64,000 nt of DNA from positions 1,397,386 to 1,461,385 of the forward strand of contig NZ_DS022276.1 in NCBI RefSeq assembly GCF_000153725.1, written 5' to 3'. Below the pieces are notes generated by a model. The model saw only the letters and a list, made by a program, of their open reading frames with translations, did not search any database and was not told the origin of the DNA. Below are positions 44,880-54,532 of this stretch, piece by piece. The stretch is from Salipiger bermudensis HTCC2601 (GTDB lineage Bacteria > Pseudomonadota > Alphaproteobacteria > Rhodobacterales > Rhodobacteraceae). Positions within the stretch are counted from its first letter, which is position 1, and each line of letters opens with the position of its first letter. The position numbers and the translations under genes were made by a program.

Positions 44880-45389
44880 ATGGCAGAAGAAGCCACCCAG
44901 AATGGTGAGGCCGGGGCGCAGCAAGCACCGGTGAAGATGAACGTTCTCGCACAGTTCGTGCGTGACCTGTCGTTCGAGAACATCCTTGCCCAGAAGGGCA
45001 GCAACGGCGAAGTGCAGCCCGACGTTCAGGTTCAGGTGAACCTCGACGCCAAGAAGCGTTCGGCCGAGAACCAGTACGAGGTCATCCTCAAGCTGAAGGT
45101 CGAGTCGAAGTCCAAGGGCAGCGACGCGATGCTGTTCATCCTCGAAATGGACTATGCCGGCGTGTTCCACATCGAAAACGTCCCGGAAGAGCAGCTGCAC
45201 CCGTTCCTGCTGATCGAATGCCCGCGGATGATCTTCCCCTTCGCGCGCCGCATCGTCTCGGACGTGACCCGCGACGGTGGTTTCCCGCCGCTGAACCTCG
45301 AGATGATCGATTTCGTCGCGCTCTATCGCAACGAGATCGCGCGCCGTCAGCAGGCCGCGGCCAGCGGCGAGCAGAAGCTCGACGCCTGA
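44880..45389 (+). CDS. secB: Protein-export chaperone SecB
   Basis: SecB holds preproteins unfolded and delivers them to SecA. The 169-residue product has the SecB core (VLAQFVRDLSFENI; VILKLKVESK; FILEMDYAGVFHIENVPEEQLHPFLLIECPRMIFPFARRIVSDVTRDGGFPPLNLEMIDF) with a disordered acidic N-terminus and an Ala-rich C-terminus. Start chosen at the ATG with GAGGAG upstream. It converges on dnaQ with a 4-bp gap. Confidence 0.97.
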   Translation: MAEEATQNGEAGAQQAPVKMNVLAQFVRDLSFENILAQKGSNGEVQPDVQVQVNLDAKKRSAENQYEVILKLKVESKSKGSDAMLFILEMDYAGVFHIENVPEEQLHPFLLIECPRMIFPFARRIVSDVTRDGGFPPLNLEMIDFVALYRNEIARRQQAAASGEQKLDA

Positions 45390-45393
45390 TCGC

Positions 45394-46083
45394 TCAGCCG
45401 CGCGACCAGAGCGCGGCCTCTCCGAGTTTCTCGACAAAGGCGGCGTGAGCCGCCTTTTCTTCGTCGGTGATCCGCGGCGACAGCGGCTCCGGCCGGCGCT
45501 GCGGACGCCAGTTGTCATCGCCGCCATCGGATCCGCCGCCCTGGCGCACCGGGCTGAGAACCAGATCGGGCTGCTTGCCGCCGATCAGCTCGAGATAGAC
45601 ATCGGCCAGGATCTCACTGTCCAGCAGCGCGCCGTGCAGCGTCCGCGACGAGTTGTCGATGCCGAACCGCCGGCAGAGCGCGTCGAGCGAAGCCGGCGAG
45701 CCGGGAAACTTGCGCCTTGCGATGGCGAGCGTGTCGACGGCGCAATCCTTCGGCAGGAGAGGGCGCTTCGACCAGCCGAGCTCGGCGTTGAGGAATTTGA
45801 CGTCGAAGGTGGCATTGTGGATCACCAGCTTCGAGTCCCCGATGAATTCGAGAAACTCGTCGACGATCTGCGCGAAAAGCGGCTTGTCACGCAGGAAATC
45901 GTCGCCCAGCCCGTGCACCTCGAACGCCTCCTGCGGCATCGAGCGTTCGGGATTGATGTATTGGTGGTAGGTCTCGCCGGTGGGCACGTGATTGTAGAGC
46001 TCCACCGCGCCGATCTCGACGATCCGGTCGCCGGTCTCCGGCTCGAAACCGGTGGTTTCGGTGTCGAGTACGATCTCACGCAT
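45394..46083 (-). CDS. dnaQ: DNA polymerase III epsilon subunit (proofreading exonuclease)
   Basis: The 229-residue protein is a DEDDh 3'-5' exonuclease. ExoI is DTETTGFEP (7-15, Asp7 and Glu9), ExoII is [13 protein letters not shown] and ExoIII is [14 protein letters not shown], giving the His/Asp pair. The C-terminal extension (about 185-229) should bind PolC/DnaE alpha. It is the last gene of the maf-aroE-coaE-dnaQ operon and overlaps coaE by 8 nt. Confidence 0.95.
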   Translation of the reverse strand: MREIVLDTETTGFEPETGDRIVEIGAVELYNHVPTGETYHQYINPERSMPQEAFEVHGLGDDFLRDKPLFAQIVDEFLEFIGDSKLVIHNATFDVKFLNAELGWSKRPLLPKDCAVDTLAIARRKFPGSPASLDALCRRFGIDNSSRTLHGALLDSEILADVYLELIGGKQPDLVLSPVRQGGGSDGGDDNWRPQRRPEPLSPRITDEEKAAHAAFVEKLGEAALWSRG

Positions 46084-46666
46084 GTCGCCGCCTTTCGATA
46101 TCCTGCATCACAGCCTGCACCTGAGCCTTGGCGTGCTCAAACGTGTCGGTTTCGATGACATAATCCGCCCGGGCGGATTTTTCATCATTCGGCATCTGCC
46201 GCGCAAGGATCCGCTCGAGATCCTCGGCACTCATACTGCCGCGCGCCATAACCCGCTCGCGTTGAAGATCGGGCGGGATCGAGACGCATGCGACTGCATC
46301 CATCGCGGCATCCCCGCCGGTCTCGAAGAGCAGCGGCACGTCAAGCACCACGATACGGGCGGGATGCGCGGCGATGAAATCGGCGCGGTCCTTCTGCACC
46401 AACGGGTGCACGATGGCTTCGATCCGGGGCAGGGCGGTCGGATCTTCGGCGATGATCTCGCGCAGCCGGTCGCGCGAGATCGCACCGTCCTCGATCGCGC
46501 CAGGAAACTCCGCCTGCATCGGCGCCACCGCGGCGCCGCCTTCGGAATAAAGCCGATGCACTGCCGCATCGGCATCCCACACGGCGCAGCCTTGCTCGGC
46601 AAAGAAGCCCGCCGTCGTTGATTTGCCCATGCCGATCGAGCCGGTGAGACCGAGAAGGAAGCGCAT
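46076..46666 (-). CDS. coaE: Dephospho-CoA kinase
   Basis: CoaE phosphorylates dephospho-CoA in the last step of CoA synthesis. The 196-residue protein has the P-loop [12 protein letters not shown] (6-17), the DAD stretch [12 protein letters not shown] and [10 protein letters not shown]. Length is normal. ATG 46666 is chosen; its A shares a base with the aroE stop (1-nt overlap). Together with the overlap into dnaQ this shows tight coupling. Confidence 0.95.
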   Translation of the reverse strand: MRFLLGLTGSIGMGKSTTAGFFAEQGCAVWDADAAVHRLYSEGGAAVAPMQAEFPGAIEDGAISRDRLREIIAEDPTALPRIEAIVHPLVQKDRADFIAAHPARIVVLDVPLLFETGGDAAMDAVACVSIPPDLQRERVMARGSMSAEDLERILARQMPNDEKSARADYVIETDTFEHAKAQVQAVMQDIERRRHA

Positions 46667-47496
46667 CACAGGATCGCGGCGCGGGTCGCGTCGTCGACTT
46701 CTGGGCGCTTGCCGAACCAACGCTCGAACCCGGGCACCGCCTGATGGATCAGCATCCCCAGACCGTCGACGCAGGTGCAGCCCTGCTCGCGTGCCACCCG
46801 CAAGAGACGGGTTTCGAGCGGCGTGTAGACCAGATCCGTGACCACGGTTCCGGGCTGCAAACCGTCGAGCGGCACCCGCAGCTCCTGCTTGCCGACCATG
46901 CCCAGCGAAGTCGAGTTCACCACCAGAGCCGCATCGTCCATCGCGTTTCCGGCCTGAACCCATTCGACAACGCGGATCCGCGCGCCGAATTCCTCACGCA
47001 GCTGCTCGGCACGATTGCGGGTGCGGTTCGAGATGCGGATTTCGGGCACGCCGACCTCGAGCAACGAGGCGATCACCGCGCGCGCGGCCCCGCCTGCGCC
47101 CAGAACCATCGCCGGTCCGGCCTGCGGATCCCATCCCGGCGCGCCCTGGCGCAGGTTCTCGATGAATCCGTAGCCATCGGTGTTGTCGGCGTGGATCTTG
47201 CCGTCCTTGCGGAAGATGATCGTGTTCGCCGCGCCGATCAGCGTCGCCCGGTCCGAGACCAGATCCGCGATCTCCATCACCTTCTCCTTGTGGGGAATGG
47301 TGACGTTGACGCCGACAAAGCCCAGATCGGGCAGGGTGCGGAACGCGGTCTCGAGCTTGTCCGGCGCGATATCCATCGGAATGTAGTGCCCCTGAAGCCC
47401 GTAGGTCTTGAGCCAGTGGCCGTGCAAAAGCGGCGAGCGGGAATGCGCAACCGGGTGCCCGATGACCCCGGCCAGTGGAATTCGCGTGTCGGTCAT
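46666..47496 (-). CDS. aroE: Shikimate dehydrogenase
   Basis: AroE reduces 3-dehydroshikimate to shikimate with NADPH. The 276-residue product has GVIGHPVAHSRSPLLHG (9-25) with the substrate-binding Ser residues. The catalytic Lys is in VNVTIPHKEKVM and Asp in HADNTDGYGF, and the NADP-binding motif is VLGAGGAARAV. A start at 47496 gives the standard N-terminus. It overlaps maf by 4 nt. Confidence 0.96.
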   Translation of the reverse strand: MTDTRIPLAGVIGHPVAHSRSPLLHGHWLKTYGLQGHYIPMDIAPDKLETAFRTLPDLGFVGVNVTIPHKEKVMEIADLVSDRATLIGAANTIIFRKDGKIHADNTDGYGFIENLRQGAPGWDPQAGPAMVLGAGGAARAVIASLLEVGVPEIRISNRTRNRAEQLREEFGARIRVVEWVQAGNAMDDAALVVNSTSLGMVGKQELRVPLDGLQPGTVVTDLVYTPLETRLLRVAREQGCTCVDGLGMLIHQAVPGFERWFGKRPEVDDATRAAIL

Positions 47497-48092
47497 GCGG
47501 CAATGATCTCCCGGGCCTGCAAAAAGGCGATGAGCTCGAGCAGCGGCAGCCCGAGAATGGTGAAATGGTCGCCCTCGATGCGGGCGAAGAGGCGCACGCC
47601 CTCTTCCTCGAGCTTGTAGCCACCAACCGAGTGGCGCACGCTGTCCCAGTTCCGGGCGATGTAATCGTCGAGATAGGCGTCCGAGAAATCGCGCATCACT
47701 AGACGAGCGACGCCCACATGACGCCAGATCGGCTCGCCGTCCTGGTAGATCACGGCACCGGAATAGAGGTGATGACGCTCCCCGCGCAGCCGGATGAGCT
47801 GTTCGCGGCACGCGTCAGGCGTTTCGGGCTTGGCGAACACCTCTCTTCCCAGCGCAAGGACCTGATCGCAGCCCAGAACGAAGGCGCCGGGGTTCTTCTG
47901 CGACACGCGGCGCGCCTTATACTCCGACAGCGCGTCCGCCACGTCGCGCGGCGAGGCACCTTCGGCCGCCAGTGAGTCGCGGATGGCGGATTCATCAACG
48001 CGCGCGGGCTCGATTCGGTGCGGAACCGCCGCTTTCCGCAGCAGCTCGGCCCGAATTTCGGACCCGGAGGCCAGGATGAACGGCAGAGTCAT
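47493..48092 (-). CDS. maf: Maf family nucleotide pyrophosphatase
   Basis: Maf/YhdE-YceF proteins hydrolyse (modified) nucleoside triphosphates. The 199-residue protein has the N-terminal FILASGSEIRAELLRKA, the conserved EYKARRVS and FVLGCDQVL (catalytic Asp), and YSGAVIY with SVGGYKLEEEGVRL. ATG 48092 is preferred. It is the first gene of an operon leading away from the candidate origin; a near-match DnaA box (TGTGGAAAA, 48092-48100) overlaps its start. Confidence 0.92.
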   Translation of the reverse strand: MTLPFILASGSEIRAELLRKAAVPHRIEPARVDESAIRDSLAAEGASPRDVADALSEYKARRVSQKNPGAFVLGCDQVLALGREVFAKPETPDACREQLIRLRGERHHLYSGAVIYQDGEPIWRHVGVARLVMRDFSDAYLDDYIARNWDSVRHSVGGYKLEEEGVRLFARIEGDHFTILGLPLLELIAFLQAREIIAA

Positions 48093-48629
48093 GTGGAAAA
48101 ACCTGTCGAAAGCTTTGGGGTCTTGTCGGGGGATGGTTCTGAGGAAAATCACTCCGACATGCAAGCACGGGGAAAACCCGGCCGTTTCACGGCGCCCCGA
48201 GGTGATTCCTGAGTCTGTGGGCATGGATAACTCGCCTTTGGGGATGTACCCCGTGCTCCCCGGCCTGTCCCAGAGTTTTCCCAAGACCGTATATTTCAAA
48301 CAAGGTTATGATTGTGAACGATAATTCCGTTTAGTTTGCGCACTTCTCGTATCGCGCCCCACAATCTTATCCACAGGCCGTGCCGATCGGGAAAACTTTG
48401 AGAGAACTCAATAATCCACCGGACTCGAGGGGGCCTAAACCAAAATCATCCTTTCTCTTTCTTTCTTGAGATAAGGGAGGCCCCCACCTCACGCCCTCGA
48501 TCTCTCAGCAAGATTGACTCATCGGGCCGCGATGGCTAAATCCGAGTCCGACGCCCGTCCGGGCTGATCACTTCCCAGAGAAAGACAGTTTTGAGGCCGA
48601 CGAATACGCTTGGCCCGAAAGGATTCAGC
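48093..48629. other. oriC: Candidate chromosomal replication origin (oriC)
   Basis: This 537-bp gene-free spacer lies between divergent maf and rho, with genes on both sides pointing away from it. It contains a perfect DnaA box (48367-48375) and weaker ones (TGTGGAAAA at the left edge; TAATCCACC at 48412-48420). AT-rich tracts lie at about 48285-48340, and a pyrimidine-rich tract at about 48446-48467. Three copies of GGGAAAAC (48171, 48275 reversed, 48389) and six GANTC sites are also present. parS sites and parAB follow within 5-7 kb. In alphaproteobacteria oriC is known to lie near this gene group. The rho promoter must also be here. Confidence 0.65.
48367..48375 (+). other. DnaA box, perfect consensus
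   Basis: TTATCCACA matches the high-affinity DnaA box exactly. It is the only perfect match I saw in the spacers of the window. Confidence 0.75.
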
Positions 48630-49901
48630 ATGAGCAGCGAAACGCTCAACCTCTCTGACCTCAAGGCGCAGAGCCCCAAGGATCTGCTCTCGATGGCCGA
48701 GGAGCTCGAGATCGAGAACGCCTCGACCATGCGCAAGGGCGAGATGATGTTCCAGATCCTGCGCGAGCGGGCGGATGAAGGCTGGGAAGTGTCCGGTGAC
48801 GGGGTTCTCGAGGTGCTCCAGGACGGTTTTGGCTTCCTGCGCTCGCCGGAAGCGAACTATCTGCCCGGTCCCGACGACATCTACGTGTCGCCTGAGATGA
48901 TCCGGAAGTACTCGCTGCGCACCGGCGACACCATCGAAGGCGAAATTCGCGCGCCAGACAACGAAGAGCGCTACTTCGCTCTGGTTGATGTCTCGAAGAT
49001 CAACTTCGAAGATCCCGAGCGCGCCCGTCACAAGGTTGCCTTCGATAACCTGACGCCGCTCTATCCAGATGAGCGGCTGAAGATGGAGATCGAGGATCCG
49101 ACCATCAAGGATCGCTCCGCCCGGATCATCGACCTCGTGTCGCCGATCGGGAAGGGCCAGCGCTCGCTGATCGTGGCGCCGCCGCGGACCGGTAAGACGG
49201 TTCTGCTGCAGAACATCGCCACCTCGATCGAGAAAAACCATCCCGAGTGCTTCCTGATCGTCCTGCTGATCGACGAACGCCCCGAGGAAGTCACCGACAT
49301 GCAGCGGTCGGTGAAGGGCGAGGTTGTCTCCTCGACCTTCGATGAACCGGCGACGCGCCACGTGGCAGTGTCGGAAATGGTCATCGAAAAGGCCAAGCGC
49401 CTTGTGGAACACAAACGAGATGTTGTGATACTTCTTGACTCGATCACAAGACTTGGCCGTGCCTTCAACACTGTCGTGCCGTCTTCGGGCAAGGTTCTGA
49501 CCGGTGGTGTCGATGCCAACGCGCTGCAGCGCCCGAAGCGTTTCTTCGGCGCGGCGCGGAACATCGAGGAAGGTGGCTCGCTGACCATCATCGCGACCGC
49601 CCTGATCGACACCGGCAGCCGCATGGACGAGGTGATCTTCGAAGAATTCAAGGGCACCGGCAACTCGGAGGTCGTGCTGGATCGCAAGATCGCGGACAAG
49701 CGCGTCTTCCCGGCGATCGACATCCTCAAGTCGGGCACCCGCAAAGAGGATCTGCTCATCGACAAGGTCGATCTGCAGAAGACCTTCGTGCTGCGTCGGA
49801 TCCTCAACCCGATGGGCACCACCGACGCCATCGAGTTCCTGCTTTCGAAGCTCAAGCAGACCAAGACGAACTCGGAATTCTTCGACTCGATGAACAGCTG
49901 A
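48630..49901 (+). CDS. rho: Transcription termination factor Rho
   Basis: Rho is the hexameric RNA helicase that ends transcription. The 423-residue protein has the N-terminal [26 protein letters not shown], the RNA-binding [31 protein letters not shown] and Walker A APPRTGKT (183-190). [17 protein letters not shown] and a Walker B in [15 protein letters not shown] complete the motor. ATG 48630 has AAAGGA 7 nt upstream; an earlier ATG is rejected on N-terminus. Codons 262-275 are unlike the rest of the gene (see findings). Next gene mnmE starts after 19 bp. Confidence 0.97.
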   Translation: MSSETLNLSDLKAQSPKDLLSMAEELEIENASTMRKGEMMFQILRERADEGWEVSGDGVLEVLQDGFGFLRSPEANYLPGPDDIYVSPEMIRKYSLRTGDTIEGEIRAPDNEERYFALVDVSKINFEDPERARHKVAFDNLTPLYPDERLKMEIEDPTIKDRSARIIDLVSPIGKGQRSLIVAPPRTGKTVLLQNIATSIEKNHPECFLIVLLIDERPEEVTDMQRSVKGEVVSSTFDEPATRHVAVSEMVIEKAKRLVEHKRDVVILLDSITRLGRAFNTVVPSSGKVLTGGVDANALQRPKRFFGAARNIEEGGSLTIIATALIDTGSRMDEVIFEEFKGTGNSEVVLDRKIADKRVFPAIDILKSGTRKEDLLIDKVDLQKTFVLRRILNPMGTTDAIEFLLSKLKQTKTNSEFFDSMNS

Positions 49902-49920
49902 CGCCGGCCGGGAGGCAGGT

Positions 49921-51204
49921 TTGGACACCATCTTTGCGCTTGCAAGTGCGCCGGCTAAGGCCGGCGTAGCGGTCATCCGTGTTTCCGGCCCGTCTGCCTG
50001 GCGGGCGGCGGAGCAATTGGCGGGTGAACTGCCGAAACCGCGCGAGGCCGTGCTGCGACGGTTGAAGGACCGCGCCGGCCAAGTGCTCGACGAGGCGCTG
50101 GTTCTGCTTTTTTCCAAGGGCGCGAGCTTTACCGGCGAGGCTGTCGCGGAATTCCACGTTCATGGCAGCGTCGCCATTCAGCGCGCTGTGTTGCGCGAGC
50201 TCGAAGAGATGGACGGGCTGCGCATGGCGGAGGCTGGCGAATTCACCCGCCGCGCGCTTGAGAATGACCGGCTGGATCTGACCCAGGTCGAAGCGCTGGC
50301 GGATCTCATCGAATCCGAGACCGAAAGCCAGCGCGTTCAAGCGCTCCGGGTTTTTGCCGGTGCGTTGGGAGAGCGCGTCGAAGACTGGCGCCGCGATCTC
50401 GTCCACGCGGCGTCTCTGCTTGAGGTCACCATCGATTTCGCCGACGAAGAGGTCCCGGTCGACGTCTCCGGCGAGGTTCGGGAATTTCTCGCGCGTGTCA
50501 TCGCTGGTCTGGATCGCGAAATTCGTGGCATGGACGGGGCCGAGCGGATCCGCACCGGTTTCGAGGTTGCCATCGTCGGGGCGCCGAATGTCGGCAAGTC
50601 GAGCTTGCTCAATGCGCTGGCAGGTCGCGACGCGGCCATCACCTCGGAAATTGCCGGCACCACGCGCGACGTGATCGAAGTGCGGATGGAGATTGCCGGG
50701 CTTCCGGTGACGCTTCTTGATACGGCGGGGCTGCGGGAGACGCAGGATCCCGTCGAGCAGATTGGCATCGCGCGGGCGCGTGATCGCGCCATGACCTCTG
50801 ATCTGCGGGTGATCCTGAGCGACGAACGCGGTATGCCGGACTTTGACGTGTCGGACGGCGACATCGTGTTGCGCTCCAAAGCTGATCTTGCCGGAGAGGC
50901 CGAGGGCATTTCTGCCAAGACGGGGCAGGGGCTTGATGCGCTGATTTCCGAGATTGGCGAACGCCTGTCCGACAAGGTTCAGGCGGCGGGGCTGGCAACG
51001 CGGGAGCGTCATCGCGTGGCCTTCCTTGAAGGTCGTATTGCGCTGGAAGACGCCATATCGCTGCTTGCGCGCGGTCCGGACAGCTACGACCTGGCGGCCG
51101 AGGAGATTCGGGCGGCAATCCGCGCGCTCGAACTTTTGATCGGTCGCATCGACGTTGAGAATCTGCTAGACGAGATCTTCTCAAGCTTCTGCATCGGTAA
51201 GTGA
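49921..51204 (+). CDS. mnmE: tRNA modification GTPase MnmE
   Basis: MnmE with MnmG installs the carboxymethylaminomethyl group on wobble U34 of tRNAs. The 427-residue protein starts at TTG (GGGAGG 6 nt upstream): [22 protein letters not shown]. The G domain has GAPNVGKS (220-227), GTT (246-248) and DTAG (267-270). The G4 motif reads SKAD at 319-322 instead of NKxD. It ends in FCIGK with the catalytic Cys. The gene order with mnmG fits the complex. Confidence 0.96.
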   Translation: MDTIFALASAPAKAGVAVIRVSGPSAWRAAEQLAGELPKPREAVLRRLKDRAGQVLDEALVLLFSKGASFTGEAVAEFHVHGSVAIQRAVLRELEEMDGLRMAEAGEFTRRALENDRLDLTQVEALADLIESETESQRVQALRVFAGALGERVEDWRRDLVHAASLLEVTIDFADEEVPVDVSGEVREFLARVIAGLDREIRGMDGAERIRTGFEVAIVGAPNVGKSSLLNALAGRDAAITSEIAGTTRDVIEVRMEIAGLPVTLLDTAGLRETQDPVEQIGIARARDRAMTSDLRVILSDERGMPDFDVSDGDIVLRSKADLAGEAEGISAKTGQGLDALISEIGERLSDKVQAAGLATRERHRVAFLEGRIALEDAISLLARGPDSYDLAAEEIRAAIRALELLIGRIDVENLLDEIFSSFCIGK

Positions 51205-51208
51205 GGAG

Positions 51209-51224
51209 TGTTTCACGTGAAACA
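51209..51224. other. parS: parS site 1, overlapping the mnmG start
   Basis: TGTTTCACGTGAAACA is an exact 16-bp match to the bacterial parS consensus bound by ParB. It spans the mnmG ribosome-binding region and start codon, 2 kb from parA and 2.6 kb right of the candidate oriC. Confidence 0.93.
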
Positions 51225-53085
51225 TCGTGATTTCGACGTTGTCGTCGTGGGCGGCGGACATGCGGGCGCGGATGCCGCGTCTGCGTCTGCGCGCATGGGG
51301 GCACGAACCGCACTGGTGACGCTGACCGAGGCCGGAATTGGCGTCATGTCCTGCAATCCTGCCATCGGAGGGCTTGGAAAAGGCCATCTCGTGCGCGAAA
51401 TCGATGCGCTTGATGGCGTCATGGGCCGCGTGGCAGATCAGGCTGGTATTCAATACCGCCTTCTGAATCGTCGCAAGGGCCCAGCCGTGCAAGGACCACG
51501 CGCCCAGGCGGATCGCAAGCTCTATCGCGAAGCGATGCTGCGTGAGATGAAGGCCACGCCAAATCTCACCATCGTCCAAGGCGAAGTCGTCGACCTGATG
51601 ATGTCTGGCGACACGGTCGAGGGCGTGATCCTGGACGATGGATCCGAGCTGCGCTGCGGTTCCGTTGTCCTGACCACGGGCACCTTCCTGCGTGGCGTGA
51701 TCCATATCGGAGATAAAAGCCGCCCCGGTGGGCGCATGGGGGATCGCCCTTCCGTCCGGCTCGCCGAGCGGATCGACCATTTTGGGCTTGAGCTTGGGCG
51801 CCTGAAAACCGGCACGCCGCCGCGGCTCGATGGGCGCACCATCGACTGGTCGCAGCTCGAAGAGCAGCCGGGCGATGAAGAGCCGGTGCTGTTCTCGTTC
51901 CTGTCCCAGGCACCTGCCGCGCGGCAAATCAGCTGTGGCATTACTCACACGAACGAGCGCACCCACGAGATCATTCGCGACAACCTTGATCGCTCCGCGA
52001 TGTATGGAGGGCATATCGAAGGTGTCGGGCCGCGCTATTGCCCGTCGATCGAGGATAAGGTCGTGCGCTTCGCCGACAAAACCTCGCACCAGATCTTTCT
52101 CGAGCCCGAGGGGCTGGACGATCACACGATCTATCCAAACGGTATCTCGACCTCGCTTCCCGAAGAGGTTCAACTCGATTACGTGCGCTCGATCTTCGGT
52201 CTTGAACATGCTGAGATCCTGCAGCCGGGCTACGCGATCGAGTATGATTTCGTAGATCCGCGGTCGCTCGACCTGCGGCTTGCAGTCCGGAATGTCGGCG
52301 GGCTTTTCCTGGCTGGTCAGATCAATGGGACCACGGGCTACGAAGAGGCCGCGGCGCAAGGTCTGGTGGCAGGGGTGAACGCCGCGATGGACGCATTGGG
52401 GCAGGGGAGTGTTCATTTTGGGCGCTCGGAGTCCTATATCGGCGTGATGATCGACGATCTGACCTCGCGGGGCGTGAGCGAGCCCTACCGCATGTTCACG
52501 TCGCGCGCCGAGTTCCGTCTGTCGTTGCGGGCCGACAATGCGGACCAGCGTCTGACGCCCCGCGCCATTGAACTGGGCTGCATCTCTGAAGAGAGGCGTG
52601 CTGCGTTCAGTGAAAAGCTCGAAAAGCTGTCCTCTGGTCGAGAACTGCTTGAATCCCGTCAGTTTGCGCCGAAGGATCTTGGAACGATGGGGATCCAGGT
52701 GTCTCCGGATGGTCAGAAGCGCAATGGTTTTCAGCTCCTAGCGTTTCCCGATGTCACCATGAAGACGCTCGTGGCCGGCGAACCTGCCTTCGAAGGCATG
52801 GACGCAGAAATCGCGCAGCAGCTTGAACGGGATGCGCTTTACGCGAATTACATTGCCCGGCAGCAGAAAGACGTTGATGCCCTGCGTCGCGATGAGGCGA
52901 TGACCATCCCGCGTGCGTTTGAATTTGCCGCGGTGGAAGGGCTTTCGAATGAGCTGAAGCACAAGTTATCGCTCGCGCGTCCGGAAAATCTCGCTCAGGC
53001 GGCGAAGGTTGACGGCATGACGCCAGCGGCACTGTCGCTCCTGCTTCTTCGACTTCGCCGCCATGGACAGGCAAAATCGGCATGA
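51217..53085 (+). CDS. mnmG: tRNA uridine-modification enzyme MnmG
   Basis: MnmG is the FAD enzyme that partners MnmE. The 622-residue protein has the FAD motif [14 protein letters not shown], then [46 protein letters not shown] and YCPSIEDK, and [15 protein letters not shown] at 51208 would add Met-Phe-His but its Shine-Dalgarno would abut the start. GTG 51217 has GGAG 8 nt upstream and is preferred. The start region lies inside parS site 1. rsmG overlaps by 4 nt. Confidence 0.96.
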   Translation: MKHRDFDVVVVGGGHAGADAASASARMGARTALVTLTEAGIGVMSCNPAIGGLGKGHLVREIDALDGVMGRVADQAGIQYRLLNRRKGPAVQGPRAQADRKLYREAMLREMKATPNLTIVQGEVVDLMMSGDTVEGVILDDGSELRCGSVVLTTGTFLRGVIHIGDKSRPGGRMGDRPSVRLAERIDHFGLELGRLKTGTPPRLDGRTIDWSQLEEQPGDEEPVLFSFLSQAPAARQISCGITHTNERTHEIIRDNLDRSAMYGGHIEGVGPRYCPSIEDKVVRFADKTSHQIFLEPEGLDDHTIYPNGISTSLPEEVQLDYVRSIFGLEHAEILQPGYAIEYDFVDPRSLDLRLAVRNVGGLFLAGQINGTTGYEEAAAQGLVAGVNAAMDALGQGSVHFGRSESYIGVMIDDLTSRGVSEPYRMFTSRAEFRLSLRADNADQRLTPRAIELGCISEERRAAFSEKLEKLSSGRELLESRQFAPKDLGTMGIQVSPDGQKRNGFQLLAFPDVTMKTLVAGEPAFEGMDAEIAQQLERDALYANYIARQQKDVDALRRDEAMTIPRAFEFAAVEGLSNELKHKLSLARPENLAQAAKVDGMTPAALSLLLLRLRRHGQAKSA

Positions 53086-53705
53086 GCCTTCTCGACGCGC
53101 GTCTGCCAAAACTCGATGTTTCACGTGAAACACAAGAGCGGCTTCACCATTTCGCATCGATGCTCGAGAAGTGGTCTCCGAAGATCAATCTCGTCGCCAA
53201 GAGCACGCTGTCGGACGGATGGAATCGCCATATCATAGATTCCGCCCAGGTCTTTGATCTGCGCCAGCAAGATACCGGGCTCTGGGCCGATCTCGGGGCA
53301 GGGGGCGGTTTTCCCGGCCTTGTGGTCGCGATCCTTGCCCATGAGCTCGCACCCGAAATGAAGGTTGCACTGGTGGAGTCGGATCAGCGCAAGGCCGTCT
53401 TTCTGCGATCGGTCCTGCGCGAGACGGGTGTCAGCGCCGATGTAAAGGTCGCGCGGATCGAACAGCTCGCGCCGTTGGAAGCAGATATTCTGAGCGCCCG
53501 TGCGTTGGCAGACCTTCCGACGCTTTTGTCTTTCGCAGAGCGTCACCTCGCGCCGACAGGGCAGGGGGTGTTCCTGAAAGGTGCAAACTGGGAAAAAGAA
53601 GTCGCCGCGGCGCGGGAATCGTGGAAGTTCGATCTCGCACAGCGTACAAGCATTACAGATCCAAATGCAGTCGTTCTGACCATCGGAGAGCTGACACATG
53701 TCTGA
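53082..53705 (+). CDS. rsmG: 16S rRNA m7G527 methyltransferase RsmG
   Basis: RsmG methylates G527 of 16S rRNA. The 207-residue protein has the RsmG N-terminus [30 protein letters not shown] and the SAM motif [17 protein letters not shown], followed by [11 protein letters not shown]. Codons for VSRET are written by parS site 2. It overlaps mnmG by 4 nt and parA by 8 nt. Confidence 0.96.
   Translation: MSLLDARLPKLDVSRETQERLHHFASMLEKWSPKINLVAKSTLSDGWNRHIIDSAQVFDLRQQDTGLWADLGAGGGFPGLVVAILAHELAPEMKVALVESDQRKAVFLRSVLRETGVSADVKVARIEQLAPLEADILSARALADLPTLLSFAERHLAPTGQGVFLKGANWEKEVAAARESWKFDLAQRTSITDPNAVVLTIGELTHV
53117..53132. other. parS: parS site 2, inside rsmG
   Basis: TGTTTCACGTGAAACA repeats exactly, 1908 bp from site 1, and is translated as part of RsmG in a different frame from that used in mnmG. 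Confidence 0.93.
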
Positions 53706-54507
53706 TCCGTCGCGGCCTCGTGCCCCCAAGATTATCGCCATCGCCAACCAGAAAGGCGGCGTCGGAAAGACCACGACGACGATCAATCTTGGCGCCGCAT
53801 TGGCCGAGAAAGGGCTCAAGATCCTGGTGGTCGACCTTGATCCGCAGGGGAACTCGTCGACCGGTCTCGGGATCGAGCCTGATGACCGCCAATACACGAC
53901 GTATGAACTTTTGCTCGACGATGTCGCGCTCGACGATGCGATCCTGCCGACGGATCAGGAGAACCTTCATCTGATCCCGGCGACCGTGGACCTCAGTTCG
54001 GCGGATATCGAGCTGGTTTCGAACGAGAAGCGCAGCTTTCTACTGCACGACGCCCTGCGCCAGACCGAGATTGACCAGTTCGGGTTCGATTACGTGCTGA
54101 TCGATTGCCCGCCTTCGCTCAACCTGCTGACGGTCAACGCGATGGTTGCCGCGCATTCTGTTTTGGTGCCGCTGCAAAGCGAGTTTTTCGCACTGGAGGG
54201 CCTGTCGCAACTCATGCTGACCGTGCGCGAAATCCGGCAGAGCGCGAACCCGGACCTGCGGATCGAAGGCGTGCTTCTCACCATGTATGACGCCCGCAAC
54301 AACCTGTCGCGGCAGGTCGAAGATGACGCGCGCGACAACCTCGGAGATCTGGTGTTTTCGACCGTGATCCCGCGGAACGTTCGTGTCAGCGAAGCGCCGT
54401 CCTACGCCATGTCGGTGCTGAATTACGACAGCCAGTCGAAGGGCGCAGCCGCCTATCGCGAGCTTGCCGATGAGTTGCTGCGCAAAGACGCGCGGCTCGC
54501 CGCCTGA
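53698..54507 (+). CDS. parA: Chromosome partitioning ATPase ParA
   Basis: ParA is the deviant Walker ATPase that pulls ParB-parS complexes. The 269-residue product has IANQKGGVGKTTTTINLG (P-loop with signature Lys), LVVDLDPQGNSSTGLG and VLIDCPPSLNLLTVNAM. Size and absence of an N-terminal HTH mark the chromosomal type. It is coupled to rsmG and 25 bp from parB. Confidence 0.97.
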   Translation: MSDPSRPRAPKIIAIANQKGGVGKTTTTINLGAALAEKGLKILVVDLDPQGNSSTGLGIEPDDRQYTTYELLLDDVALDDAILPTDQENLHLIPATVDLSSADIELVSNEKRSFLLHDALRQTEIDQFGFDYVLIDCPPSLNLLTVNAMVAAHSVLVPLQSEFFALEGLSQLMLTVREIRQSANPDLRIEGVLLTMYDARNNLSRQVEDDARDNLGDLVFSTVIPRNVRVSEAPSYAMSVLNYDSQSKGAAAYRELADELLRKDARLAA

Positions 54508-54532
54508 GAATAGAAAAGAAGAAAGAGCAGAG

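Noticed and set aside
48093-48629. Full CtrA boxes in the candidate oriC
   Set aside because: Only isolated half-sites such as TTAG are seen; none has a second half at 7-bp spacing.
51208-51216. GTG 51208 as the mnmG start (adding Met-Phe-His)
   Set aside because: Its Shine-Dalgarno would touch the start codon; GTG 51217 has GGAG at 8 nt. The longer form is still possible and should be tested by N-terminal sequencing.
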